Shown piece after piece: positions 38,668 through 52,029 of a stretch of DNA of 64,000 nt (position 1 is its first letter; the number at the start of each line of letters is the position of its first letter). Origin of the DNA: Sycobia sp. Sy_11 (lineage: Eukaryota; Arthropoda; Insecta; Hymenoptera; Epichrysomallidae); contig JACCIC010000002.1 of NCBI GenBank assembly GCA_018907035.1, positions 1,493,001-1,557,000 on the forward strand, read 5' to 3'. A program made the position numbers and the translations under genes. The notes under the pieces are model-generated. The model saw only the letters and a list, made by a program, of their open reading frames with translations. It was not told the origin of the DNA and did no database searches.

Positions 38668-40470
38668 ATTTTACCACATAAGAGAAAATAAAATTTACAA
38701 AAATCAAGAGATAACCATAATTCAGGATACTAGTCCCAAAGTTGAATATGATCATTCAAATGAACTGGCCTGGTGTTAATACTTTAAGCTGACTACTTTG
38801 AGTTAATATTGATATGACTATCATTAAATTAGTATAGTATATTATTCTATAAAGACTGTAAAATCGATCAAAATTTTTATCCATATATATACGTAACAAT
38901 AATTTTTATAATTACCAATCCGGGGAATCAGGTACGTGTGGCGAAACACTACATTTTCCAATGTACCCAAGCGACTATTATATCACCAACCATCTATTAC
39001 CATCGCTCCCAAAATTAGGTTGCAAAGCAACTTCGAACATAAATTTATTCAACTGTCCTTATTTATAATAACCTCGTTAGAATCTGAAATGGAACTTACT
39101 ACAAAAAAATAAAATAAAAATAACATTTAATTGAAAATTCAAAAATAAATATAAAATAATCTATATTCTATCTTAGCAAAGAACAACCTGACTACTCCCA
39201 GCACCTTAAATTTAAATATACGTTTAATGTCTGACGTTTCAAAAGGCGCCGGTTCACCTTCAAAAATTAAACTATCAATATATACATACATTTTTGGTTT
39301 ACAGTAGTACACGATATTTGATATGGTGTTTGTACATGTATGCATGTACAAACACCATACATATTATATATATATATATGTATACACATATGCATGTATA
39401 CTTATATATACGTTTACACATTGACATGTACTTTGTAATATGTTACATAAGTTGTACTATAATAAGTAAATCTAGTTCATATCTTATAATAAATAACTTA
39501 TAAGCTATATATTACAACCTGCCGACACAAAATCTTATACATTTTCTTAGAATTATCAAGTTTCAGTTTTTTTGTCAGTTTTTGGTTTTTGGTTGTGCTC
39601 TCTGAGAATTACAACTAATATACGTTATAATCATCGCGAATCCAATCATCCTGTTTGAATCGCGATTTTCACATTTCTTTTTCTTATTCTTGATATACGC
39701 ATTATAGACAAAGCAAACGATAAAACTGAATAACTCGTGATTATGAAGTACGAAAAGTATTTACCAACTAATACTGTGGCAATCGTGAGAAAAGTAAAAC
39801 TACAGCAGATTAATAGAGGAATTATTTTTTTCAGTATCCTTCCGCGCTCTTTGATGTATTCCATATTATAAATCATTCTTCAATTGCAAGAACACCCGTT
39901 AATTATTATATTCATTTTTTCATTTCTTAGAAAATGGCATAGTATGATAGCTTAACTAAATAAATGGAAAAATGTAGCAATATATGTATATCGCCAACGC
40001 AAAAGAGACTAGCAGAATTTGCCACATCTGTATTGAACAATTGTTCCACGTCTTTCGATAACTCATTTGCTTGAATACAGAGTAAATGAGTTCGCAGAAA
40101 TTTTATACTACTGGGTTCCTGTAATTAGATGAACATTTATCGCAACAAATTTTTCGTGTACAACTTTTGTTTTTGAAATATTTTTCGAATAATTGATATA
40201 ATTCTCAATAATGCCATTAATAATTTTAATTTGAAACTATTTTTACTGAGCATCGAAATCCGATACAAGATTCGAACATTACATTGATATACTCTTATTA
40301 TTCTACATTTACTGGACACGACGTAAAATAAAATACAGTGGGAAATCTAAAATATTAATCGAAACATGAAACAAACAAAACAAACAAAATTCTAAAATAA
40401 TTGAATATGTACAAAGAAAAAGTATTATCTTACTGAAAGCTTTGGAATATTGTAGGACAATACAATGTCT
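38668..40470. other. Intergenic before homolog 6
   Basis: A minus-strand frame at 39646-39876 encodes 76 residues with a hydrophobic stretch (IPLLICCSFTFLTIATVLVG) and a basic tail. It is not recognised as a known family and may be a fragment of a membrane protein exon. From about 39900 onward the sequence is shared with the flank at 27180-27500. Confidence 0.4.
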
Positions 40471-40480
40471 GTAATCGAGC

Positions 40481-40600
40481 CACCCTGTGTACTGCAATTT
40501 ATCAATATTGTGATAATTATAATATACGGGATATCTTTTATTTTTTAGAAGTAAATATCACGTATATTATATATAACGTTATATATAGAAAATTTTACAG
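40481..40600 (+). promoter_or_regulatory. Core promoter region of homolog 6
   Basis: CACCCTGTGTACTGCAATTT at 40481-40500, AGAAGTAAATATCA near 40548-40560 and a TATAAC at about 40571-40577 (no perfect TATAAA). The flanks align well with homolog 7. Confidence 0.5.
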
Positions 40601-40619
40601 ATACAGTGAAAAATAAAAT

Positions 40620-43600
40620 ATGTTTTGGTATAATTTATTCTGCGTCACGCTTGTCATTTGGACTAACATTTTAGTAGACTGTAGTAAGTTGAAATTTTTT
40701 AATTTCTTGGAATAAAATTAATAAATCTATTAAACGATGAAAAAAATAAAAGTAGTGATTCACATTTTAACTTAGAAATGCAGAAACCATAATAAGCTTC
40801 ACAAATACTTTTGAATGTTTTATTTGCTTATCATAGTAGCTAATGATTTGTCTATACTTAAATATAAGTATTTAAATATATTAAATTAATAAAATAGATA
40901 CGAAACCTATTTTAATGAAATATTAGTCACTTCCAAAATATTATTAAAAAAATTAGTAAACAATTACGGTACGGTATTTAAACGAGTACTTGATAGTGAA
41001 CTATAGGTAATGTAAACAACTAATATTATTTTTAATAAATAATTAATACAATTAAATTTCTTTGTATAAACTATTTTTCACGCACCATATGCTGTGGACC
41101 AAACTTAGGACACAGAAATGTAAACATATCAAATAGCCGTTTTATCGAATTACTAACAATCAGATGTCTATAGTCATTTTTAAATTAAACTTTGAAAATG
41201 GAAATAATTTTCTATTGAAAAGTGCATTTTGTTTTCAAGAATAGTGACGACGAATAGTCGGGAACTTTAATTACAACTCTGCATATAAATTATTTAAATA
41301 GTTTTATTTTATATACAATCTAAAATTTGCTACTAAACTTTCTTCTTATTTTCGAATTAAGATCATAACACAATAATTTCCGTAAGTTAAGCTTCTTTAT
41401 TTATGTTGCCTATTTCCTCAACAATAATCAAATGTAATTTACGTAAATCATTATCAAAAATTTTTCGCGTCTTGCTCGTTTCATAAATCAAGCGGAATCT
41501 GCATCGCATTGTAATAATTTGAGTCATTGAATTCTGTATTGACATTCTGATTCTAAATTCTGATTTAAATCGTAAAGGCTCTTTTCAAACCTACAAATTA
41601 TACCGTTCATAGTTACCTCATTATGTTCATTTCAAAATGGTCATATATGCTTTTATGCCAATCTGTAGTCGGAAAAGCGGCTATTGAATTGCAGTGTTTA
41701 ATTCAACGGTCCTTACTGTGTACAAGTGTAGAAAGTGCCTTGAAGATGGTTTCAGGCAATGTGGATCCGAGAATTACATCGTAATCCACGCCAAACTTCT
41801 GCGCGAAGCCTCTCAAGCTTTATACCTAATATACTGATCTTTTTCTTAAAAATTCAATTGCACGTAATAATCTTTTTTGTATCGGATGATGAGATATTAT
41901 CATTGTATTTTCACAATTCCATGTATTCTTACTTTTTAAGTGTCTAATTCTTCGTATACTGTTTCATTCCCATACATTTTCACGTGGATTGGATCTTCTT
42001 TTCGGTACTAGAATTTGTCTCACGTGGCTAACTGATACCAGCTATAAGTCTAATGAAATGATACCAGCCATAATCTATGAAAAGATACACTCCTAGTGCG
42101 TCATCTCTGATCATCTAAGGGAACTTCACAATGTAATATTGCACTTTTAAGATTGTCAATATTATTTAATTCAATGTTAACACTTCAAATATTATCGTCT
42201 CGTAAATATTAAGTTTCTTCATCCTACGATGGCTCGATCGCTAGAGCGAAGGACTAGTAACTTGGTGATCCGAGTTCAAATCCCGGTCTCGGCCGATTGA
42301 CACAGGCACCGCTGTAATTATTTACATGTGCTTTGTTTACAAACACATCGTAGACCTCCGTCGCTGATTAGCACCGATAATTGGAAGCATAAATAAAGCG
42401 ACGTTAAATTACATAAAAAAAAAAAAAAAAAAAGTTTCTTCATCGTATCCTGAAACGCTAGAATACCGAAGTGAATAAGATGCCGTATGTTCAATTTTAA
42501 TTCCATGTGACTTCAACAAAATTCTGTAATTCATGATTAACTCTACAATGCTTCATTTTTACATTTCATAAATCCAAATGTAGACTCACCATTTTCCTTC
42601 TGGTATGATTGTTTGCATGGGGTCCGAAAAATTTGTTTACATAGAACCGAAAGCAGCAATAATTTCCTTTAGATCTTTTGGGAACATGTTCCTAATTATT
42701 TGTCTTTATAGGCAGCATTTAAAGATATCTGTCAAGCCGCAATGCTTTTTCTTTCCATCATGGCTATAAGAACATCGTTTAATAAAAAAATATAATATTA
42801 ACGCAAAAAATGTAAACTTACTACACCATTTTTTAAAAAAAGTAGAAGATTAAATATCTAAGACAAAGTAGAAATTATTAAACCGAAAATGAACATTTTC
42901 GCACTTCCCCATTACTTTACACATTTTTATTTATACAAATTTTTATTCATTATGCTTCATCAATTGTTCAACGAATCTTCAGTTAATTATATGCCGTAAT
43001 TAGTGCGTCTTTATCTTAAAATCTACAAAAGACTTGGATTTAGTTGTAGATTACAGAATTTTGTAATTTAGGTAATAAAGACTACAGATTAATTTTTTAT
43101 TTATAATAAATTTATTTCGATTAAGAAAATATCTTGGTTCCAATTTTCCATTCTCTTTACTTATAGTAATCTGTGACATATATTTGATTCTCCATTTTCA
43201 ATAACAATTTATTATAATAAGCTGTGAAATATGAAAATTTAAAAATAATTCATATGTAGGTTGTCATGCGCATTGTGCTTTAACAAAGTAATAATTAATC
43301 ATGTATTTACGAATTTGTAAGTAGAATATTGATGATTTATTAACCACATATATTTCAGTTTCAGCATTAAATGTGGAAGAGATTATTGGCGGTTATCCCG
43401 CATTTCGATTAGATTTTAAATATCATGTTGCATTAATCGGAACATATAATTATACTAAAGTTCCCTTTTTACTGGGTAGTGCCGGTATCCTGAACAACTA
43501 TTATCTAATATCTGCTGCTCGATGCTTTATGCTGACAAATTACGATCTGAAGAAGATTTCGTTTTATGCAGCCCCGGGCGTAGATTCGTTGAGATCCAAA

Positions 43601-44814
43601 GATCTTAATCTAATTGAAATTAACCAAATATATACGTACTATTACCGAGCTCATCTCAATAAAAATAACATAGCACTTTCAAAGGTAAAGATAGAAAATG
43701 AATTGATAAAATGAAGATATGATTCAAGATTTAAAATTTCATTTTTTTTTAGTTAAAAGATAGTCTCGATCTTGAGAATAGTCCAAATTTGGCTCCTCTA
43801 GAAATTCCGAGCATACACGAAAGCTATTACGGAAGACAGGCAGTTGTCGCAGGATTTGGTATCGATTCAATTAAAGCATTAGATAAACAGAAACGGAGAG
43901 AACAAGTACGAATCACTTCAAAAACTGGTTTATTCTTAAAATATGCCAATGTTACAATTGTTAATGCTGCCGAGTATACCAATGATGGTGACCTAATATG
44001 TGATGAAGTTATTAGGTATTTCACTGACCTGTGCGGTATAATGAAACCTGACGATGCATACGACTATAGAGGTGTTTGTATGGTAAGTTATTGTATTTGT
44101 TTTAGTTTCTTAAGAAGTTACTGATACGTTGTTTCGGTTACTATCATAATATTTTTATTACAGTTAGTAATCTTTTATGAATCATAATTATAATAAACAT
44201 AAAATTGTATATGTACTTAAAGATCTGTACTATTAAATTTAATCTTAAATGAGATTATTCTATTGTGTAATATTACTCTGAAATTCCAAATTACGTTTTA
44301 TATGTGTAAAATGAATATTATTCCAATGGTGCGTAAAATAAATAAATGGGTGTACAGTTATTTGTGTACACGGTTTTTTTAAGTTAGTCCTGAATTTTAA
44401 GCAAGTCCTGAACGAGTTTTTCGTCGAACCTATAAATAATCACTTGTCAAGTGAAAAGTTAGTACTGCAAAGCAGTGAGATGAATTCTATTGTAAATCAT
44501 AGCATACCTATATATTTTTCATTTTTGTCAAATCTTTTTTAATAATAATCTGTATTTTTTAGGGTGATAATGGTGCTCCACTCGTTGTTGATAAACATGT
44601 CGTTGGAATCGTAAGTACGCATAGTCCCTATTGCAATGATATTACGATTGGAACTGTATATGCGAAAGTGACAAAATTCAAGGAATTTATCTTCGGAGTG
44701 TTATTAGAAAGACATTTAATTGGCACCAAAGTTTATAATACTACTCTGAACGGATCTCAAACTCCACAATCCAGTAGTGAAGCCTCAAGAAGCGAATTCA
44801 TGATATTTCATTAA
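40620..44814 (+). CDS. Serine protease homolog 6 (S1A pseudoprotease), 4 exons
   Basis: Exons read as 40620-40683, 43359-43684, 43753-44082 and 44563-44814, giving 323 residues. The signal peptide begins MFWYNLFCVTLVIW. The fold starts IIGGYPAFR after ALNVEE. The triad positions are Arg76 (SAARCF), Asn125 (KNNIALSK) and Asn243 (GDNGAPLVV), so none of the three catalytic residues remains. The first His-loop cysteine is Gly (LLGSAG). Exon 3 has the NVTIV sequon. The C-terminal tail is the longest in the family (about 25 residues, Ser/Thr-rich, ending FMIFH). Intron 2 is 68 bp. Intron 1 contains a complete SINE with a target-site duplication. AATAAA at 44937-44942 is a plausible polyadenylation signal. 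Confidence 0.87.
42224..42433 (+). mobile_element. tRNA-derived SINE, copy 2, with target-site duplication (homolog 6 intron 1)
   Basis: It has a tRNA-like head (GGCTCGATCGCTAGAGC as A-box region and GAGTTCAAATCCC as B box), a unique body, and a poly-A tail of about 19 A at 42415-42433. The 13-bp sequence AAGTTTCTTCATC occurs directly before (42211-42223) and after it (42432-42444), marking integration by target-primed reverse transcription. It is not a functional tRNA because it lacks an acceptor stem and is fused to the body. Confidence 0.88.
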
Positions 44815-44936
44815 TTATAAAGAAAAATAATTGTTACATAAATAATATCTTCTATATCTTCTCTTTTAAATTTTAAATTTCTAAAAAAAATATACTTCAA
44901 TTTAATACAACTTGTGCTGTTATTAGTATGAAGTAC

Positions 44937-44942
44937 AATAAA
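44937..44942 (+). terminator. Polyadenylation signal of homolog 6
   Basis: AATAAA about 120 nt after the stop codon. Confidence 0.45.
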
Positions 44943-47900
44943 ATTATTTTTTTTCATTCTTATTGATTTCAGAGAATAGAGCATCTAATTTCTAAAGCGT
45001 TCAGAATTTAAATTTGTTATTATATTAATTCATAATAAAAAATATACAAACTTTATTATATTTATCCAGAAAATCAACAATAAACTGACGATACTTTTTT
45101 TAATTAATTGAAAACTTTTCTTTATATGAACTACTGTGGGGCATATTAAAAGAATTATTAACTACGACAATTAAAACATAAATTCATAAAGAATAAGCAA
45201 CAAAATTAAAAGAAGAACAAAAAATTAAAAAAATTTCGTTCAACTGATTTCTCTACATCTGCAACTTAAATAAGAATATCAAACATGTTACTGGTCAACT
45301 ACTAGTGGTGATTGATTTATTTACTTTTCTAGATAATTAACTAACTAAAATACGCAGAACGTTATTCGATTAAAATCGTTCTTATTCTACGAGATACTCA
45401 AAAAGTATTAACAGCAATAACAATAATATTAGAATATTCAAACTAACCATACTATAGATACTCAGTACATTGGACTCCCTATTATTTGCTATATACGTTT
45501 TCAATATACTATAATCAGTCAAGAAATTTGATACGTATAAAAAAATGTTTATATTCACAAGATTAAAGGTTTTATGGCGTTGTTTTAGACTTATATCTTA
45601 ACTATAACGTAGATCACTAAGAGTAGTCTCTTTTTAACAAAATAGGATTTAAGAAAAGTATTTATTATTTCTTATAATTAATTAATATTAATTATATTAT
45701 ATTATAATATAATTATATTAAATTATATACTTAGTTTCATGAATATTTATGCAACATAAAAGGACCTTGAATGGTTACGATCAATTTTGTAAAAATGGTT
45801 TAATTCATAAAAATAACACTCACATTATAGTTAGCCGATTTTCAGAATTAGGGTGTAAAATTATTTAGCTAGTTCGTTAGAATGAATATGAGAAAGGCTA
45901 TCTTAAAGACTCGCTCCGAAGTCGAATTTCAGGAGCGTTAGTTATAACTTATAGCTGATTTTAATTTATCCCTGAAAAAAATTTACAGGAACCGAGAATG
46001 AGAGTAAAGCAACGACGAAAGCGTAAAGCGTAAGTCAACTAGGTGCACTAGATAAAAAGCCTAGGATTCTCGCGTGCATGCTCTGGAATAGCAATTATAC
46101 ATATTAATGTTAAGTATATGTGTACAGACATGTTTACAGTAACACATCATGTACTAGTCTGGAATATGGAAGAACACACATTCAAACACTTATAGTATGT
46201 TATGTTATATGTTATATTATACTAACACTTAATCAGATGGAGATATTTACATTATGTTAATATGAATATTAACACGCACTTTGTAATTCTATAAGTAAAT
46301 TTAGTTTATTTCTTTAGTATTATACTTAATGCTTAATCTATTTATTAACTAAATTTATTAATTTTTACTAAGTACCGCCTTATTTTGCTAATATTTTTTT
46401 ATGCGCTTACTAATATTCGTCCTATCTTTTTATTTTACGAAACATCATTAATCAAATCTTTTCTGTTCGAGTCTCAGTTTCGGAATTTCCTCTTTTTGCT
46501 TGCATTTATATACACATTATAAACAACTGAATAACTCATGATTCTAATGAACTAATAATATTTTCAAAGGGTAGTGTTGCTGCGACTATCATGATAAAAG
46601 TGAAACTTTTGATTTGAACAAAAGAAAGCACATTGGTTATGTATTAAGTTTTAAAAAAAAATTACTTCTATTTCTATGTCTATAATTATCAAAAATACAT
46701 AAAAAAATTGCATATTATATATTCAGTAAAGTATTCAATAGATATATTTTTAATGGATAGTCATTTGTCTTCTTTGTACGGGACACCGTAGCAGCTAAAG
46801 CGAGCCCCAGTTGGCGCTATTATAATGCAACTAGTTACGTAAAATGTAAGGAATTAACTGTAATATTCAGGTAGAAAAAAAACTTTATCAATAACCTGTG
46901 CACAGTGTTTACACTATTTACACAGCTATTTACGTACTACAATTAAGAAGATAACAATTCTAAATATTTCGAGGCCTTTTCTCAATGCTCTAACATTTAG
47001 GCTGGCGATAAAAATGCGCCCATGCGGTGAAAACGTCTGCCTGGGTCACAGGCATGGATAATGGCAAACGCATTTCGTCTCCACCGGCTTACCAGATAAT
47101 CCCCATGTCATCTATTAAAGAATTTACTTCCTCTGCATCGACAAAACGTCCTCGATGATGTAGAAATTAATCTAGAAGACACTTCGTGTTCAATTCTCGA
47201 CCGAAAAGGATAGTACTTGTGCTAGAATTAGATCGTTTCTAGGGCTTTTAGTTGACGTACGAGCTTATGTGCATGCTAATGTCGTCAGAACCAGTGCGAT
47301 TAAGGACGTCAAAAGATGTCTGATAGCTCTGGCAAAACAAGACAGAGGAGCCCAGAAACCAGTCGCTACAAAACGTAGATGCTAAACTGTAAACTCTCAG
47401 ACTAAACTATCCGAATACATGGAATTTTCTGAATTGATATGCCCATATTGTTATGAATCCATATTGTTATGTAAAAAAACTTTGGGGAAATTATGAATGT
47501 TTATAATTTAAAGACACACAAACTTAAAGATTAATATTTAGAAGAATTTATTAGTTTGACCTAACCATGAGAGGAACCTTAAGACTTCAACATGAAAGAG
47601 ATTATTACTATTATTTAGTTTAGATATTATTACTATGGATATTTCATTTTGAATTAAATTAGAATTAGAAGATTTAAAGCTTCTGAGTTTGAACTGAATC
47701 TGTAGTGGAGGGGGTTACACAAATGCTAAGCACAGAAAAATACTAAATCGACGCATCTAAGTGTAAGATTATGTAACGCATCTACGGGCCAAGGCGCTTG
47801 ACTTGACCAACGCAGAGCTTAAGGATCAGCGGAGCCCATCTTCTCTTTTCGACTTCTCTCTAACAGCCAAATGACTGCTCCGTCCATTAAATTCATATAT

Positions 47901-48215
47901 GTAAATATAAGTATCAGATACGTATTGTATGCTAGTATAATAAGCGCAACATTTTGTATTCTTTTGTAAATAACGGATTCCACAAGTGGAGTGGAGGTTT
48001 GTTCTACCTCGCAGTGTTTCAATAAATATATTAGTATTTAAATTTAAATTTTTCACATACATAGTATTTAAATTATTCAAATCAATTATTTTTTATTTAT
48101 TTATTCTGTCCCGTACACATATTCCTCTTACTTACTTGAACTCCCTTTTTTCATAATTGAACGCACATTTTTCCCAAAAGTTTTTGCTTGTAAGAAAATG
48201 CATATATGTCTTTGA
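44943..48215. other. Intergenic between homologs 6 and 7
   Basis: No gene recognised. A stretch near 46440-46630 resembles the complementary side of the hydrophobic frame at 39646-39876 (shared CTGAATAACTCATGATT-type sequence). A GC-richer block at 46980-47400 has no recognised similarity. Confidence 0.4.
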
Positions 48216-48221
48216 TGGAAA

Positions 48222-48317
48222 CACCCCGTGTATTACAATTGATCAGTATTGTTGTAATTCAAATATATGGGAAATCTGTTATCTTTTACAAGTAAATATA
48301 ATGATATTATATATAAA
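48222..48317 (+). promoter_or_regulatory. Core promoter region of homolog 7
   Basis: CACCCCGTGTATTACAATTG at 48222-48241, ATCTTTTACAAGTAAATATA at 48281-48300 and TATAAA at 48312-48317, 62 nt before the ATG. Confidence 0.6.
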
Positions 48318-48378
48318 CTTGCTATAAATTAATAGAGATCATATATAGATATTTTTACGGATACGAAAAAATCAAAAA

Positions 48379-48874
48379 ATGATTTGCTATAGCTTATTCT
48401 GTATCATCCTTAGCATTTTAAGCATGTTTTCGGTTTACTACGGTAAGTTTAGAATTTCTACTTTTTTTGGAACGAAATTTGGGATAAAAAAAATAAAATA
48501 TCAAATTAGATCAGAATTTACTGTATTAATCAGAATTCAAGTTGATAGTTAAAACAGTTCTTGACAGTGATTCAGTTACAAAATGTAAATAAGTAATTAT
48601 ATTTTAAAAAATATTTACTAAAATACTTTCCTTTACATATAAACTGTATAATTTTTAAATCTGATGATTAAATCTGATCTAAATGTGTTATGGATCACAT
48701 ATATTATGTAGATATTTCGACATATAAAATCTCCGTCGCTATTTCAAAATTTAGATTATGTTGGACATTGAATAATTACTTTTTATGAATCTTTATGATA
48801 TGTTTCCATAGTTCATATTTTTAATATATCTGGAAATCTTAATTACAACTAAAGTTCCGCGTTAGCGGGCGTAA

Positions 48875-48920
<46 letters not shown>

Positions 48921-51900
48921 ATTGTCTATTTATATATTTCCGAGAGTCTTCATAATATTTATCCATAAACATAGACCTTTCCAACATTCAGCCAAGTTGA
49001 GCCGTGTTCCGGAGAGTTTGTGGTAGAAATAGCGAAACCACGTCTGACTAATCCGCATTTCTGCAAATTCTGTTTATGCTCTTTAAAAAATCCAAATTAT
49101 CATATTATGTCCAATTATCCTATACTATATTATGAAAACACGAGAGAAAGTTTTCCTCCCAATTTTGCAGCATGATTTTCATTTTCATCAACTTACCACG
49201 AATATTTATTATATATTTGTTTGCTTTATTATAAATCAACTATATTGATAAATATACCAATCATCACAATAATATTATTTATTTATATATTTAAGGTTCA
49301 GCATTGGACGTGGAAGATATTATTGGTGGCTATAACGCATTTCAGTTAGATTTTAAATACCATGTAGGATTGATCGGAAAATATAATTATACTAACGTTC
49401 CTTATTTACTGGGCAGTGCAGGTATTCTAAGCAGCTCTTTACTATTATCTTCTGCCCGATGCTTCATGCTTACAAATTACGAACTAAAGAAGTTAATGTT
49501 TTTTGCTACCGTTGGTATGAGTGAGCTGAAATCGAAACATCTTCCTCTATATGAAATTGAAGAGATTTATACATACAATTACAGAAGCTATCAGAATAAA
49601 AATAACATAGCAGTATCAAAGGTGAAAAAAAAACATATGAAATGAAAATAAATTAAAAAATAAATTAAATAATCACAATTTAATTTCTTTAGTTAAAAGA
49701 TATCCTGGATCTTGTGAATAGTCCGAATTTGGCTCCTCTAGAAATTCCAGACATAGAAGAAACCTTTTACGGAGATACAGCACTTGTTTCGGGATATGGA
49801 ATTAATTCACTCAATAATTTAGCCAAGCAAAATAATCGAGAGCAAGTTCGAATAACTACAAAAAATAGTTTACAATTAAAATATGCGAAAGTGTTGATTG
49901 TTAATGAACAAATGCTTGTTGATAAGAGCCTAATATGTAATCAAATTGCTTCTCTTTTCACCGAGTTATGTGGTATGATATTTTCAGATGATCAATACAA
50001 TTATAGAGGTGTTTGCTGGGTAAGTTATCTACTTCTTTTGTTGCAATGCCTATTAACCAATACATATTAACAATGCATTGTACTCACATTTCTGATAATT
50101 TCATAATATTAATTTATATTGTATAAACAATAGTTATTTTAAGAATAATAACGTTGTATATAACTACCTTGTACTTCTATTATTATATTATTTTGTTGCA
50201 TTGTTTAATCGTATTTATAAATAATTTTATTCTCTTACATCAATGTAAATTTACTAATATTCCTTGAGATTAAGAATTATTTGGATTAATATTTTCATAT
50301 CTATGCAATTTAGGTAATCTATTAATAAATATTTCCAATTATTCCATTACTATTTATTGTTTGAAATATTACTATTGAAATGATTTTTGATTGTTAAATT
50401 TTTAATGTATTACAACTGGCATAATTTTGAACTATTCTTCTGTCGTTTGTTTAAAAATATATATAAATTCTCTTATTAGCATATTTGTAGAAATCGTCTA
50501 ATTGAATTTAACGTTATAAGCTGTCTTTGAGTATTTTGTACTTACTGCCCATGTACGTGTGATACTGTACCAGCGATGATTAGTATCGTAAGAATAACAT
50601 AGAAGAAAGTGGTTATATGCTGAATTATAGAATTGAATTTTCTGTTATTCATTGCAAGACAGCAGGAGTCTTGCAAATTATACAAATTAAAATATATATA
50701 GATGACATTTTTTCAAGGAAATTCATTGTTGACAATAAATCTTTTCTTTTGAAACTAAGATAATCTTGAGTGCGTTAGATTCGACCCATTAGCAAAATCA
50801 GCAAAATTGCTATCCGGACGAACCATTGGGCTGCTCGGCTTATATTGGCAATATTGGCTTATTAGTTATCTTTTCATAGAGTTGCTTAAACGTAGATATT
50901 ATGAAATATCTTATATATAGTCTTATTGAAAAATACTTAGTGTGTATTTTACTTATTGAAAATCATCAGTTTAGGTATACCACGTATATAGTGGTAATAG
51001 TACGATATTCCTTCCTTTATCACGATTAAAATTGTGAAATTAATTTTTGTAAACGTAATCCTTTTTGTGATCTAATATATCATAAGATATTTAAAAAGTA
51101 GTATTGTAATTGTAAATAAACGGATCGTGTACTATGCTCTGCTAAAAATTCATCCTCAAAGTATATTACAAATGTCAATTATTAATTCTTGTTATTATTT
51201 AATAAAGAATTGATATGGCTTATAATTGAAGGAAGTTAGTATGAGTGCTAATTTTTTTATGAGAGCTTATGAGGTTATCAACAATTTTTAGAATTAAAAA
51301 CAAGGGACAAAAATTATATTAAGTAAAAATGAAGAAATTCAACTTGATAGTTCCTATTTCATTCATTTTCTGCTATAAATATCTTTTATTGTTTACGAAA
51401 ATCAATAGTTCTTGAAATGTTCAATATAATGTCATAATGTTAATTTTATCAGAAATTGTAGATCTATACATGTTAATTTTTCTATCAGTATATATTTTTA
51501 AACAATATGGTAATTACGAGTTTTACTCACGTTTTAATTGTTTTACGTATTCAAAGTTAATTCTTTGCATCTCAATTAAATAGAAAAGCTATTATTTTTA
51601 CTTAGGCTAGCAGTTATTAAATGAATAAGAATTACGATCTGTTTAAATATTTAAGTAATATAACCTCTCTATAAATGAAAAATAAGTACTATAATATACT
51701 ATAGAGAATCTTACACGAAATACTATATTTATCTATTTATATTGTTTCACAAATTTTTTTAAATGCTTATTGTTTATTCCTTATTAACATACTGTATATT
51801 ATAGGGTGATAATGGTGGTCCACTCGTTATTGGCAATAAAATTGTAGGAGTCGTAAATACACATACCAGAGAGTGTGACGATATAAGTATTGGAACTATA

Positions 51901-52029
51901 TATACCAAGGTGTCGAAATACAATGATTTTCTTCGTGGATTATTACGAGGAAGTCCGTTATCTGGTACAACCGTTTATAAGAAATCTGCGAACATATTTC
52001 AATATGCATATACGTGGGGCACATTATAG
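48379..52029 (+). CDS. Serine protease homolog 7 (S1A pseudoprotease), 4 exons
   Basis: Exons read as 48379-48442, 49296-49621, 49693-50019 and 51805-52029, giving 313 residues. The signal peptide begins MICYSLFCIILSIL. The fold starts IIGGYNAFQ after ALDVED. The triad positions are Arg76 (SSARCF), Asn125 (KNNIAVSK) and Asn242 (GDNGGPLVI). The residue two before Gly-Asp-Asn is Cys followed by Trp (GVCW) where the others have Met, Val or Arg, so the specificity-pocket rim differs. The NVT sequon of genes 5, 6 and 8 is lost (YAKVLIV). Exon 2 uses a GTGAAA donor. Exon 3 and intron 2 (71 bp) resemble gene 6. AATAAA at 52175-52180 may end the transcript. The C-terminal tail ends in an aromatic-rich stretch (FQYAYTWGTL). 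Confidence 0.87.
48876..48920. repeat. (CA)n microsatellite in homolog 7 intron 1
   Basis: About 22 perfect CA units. Confidence 0.95.

Noticed and set aside
42227..42300. Possible tRNA gene
   Set aside because: It has A- and B-box-like sequence but no acceptor stem pairing, and it is the head of a SINE with a poly-A tail and target-site duplication.
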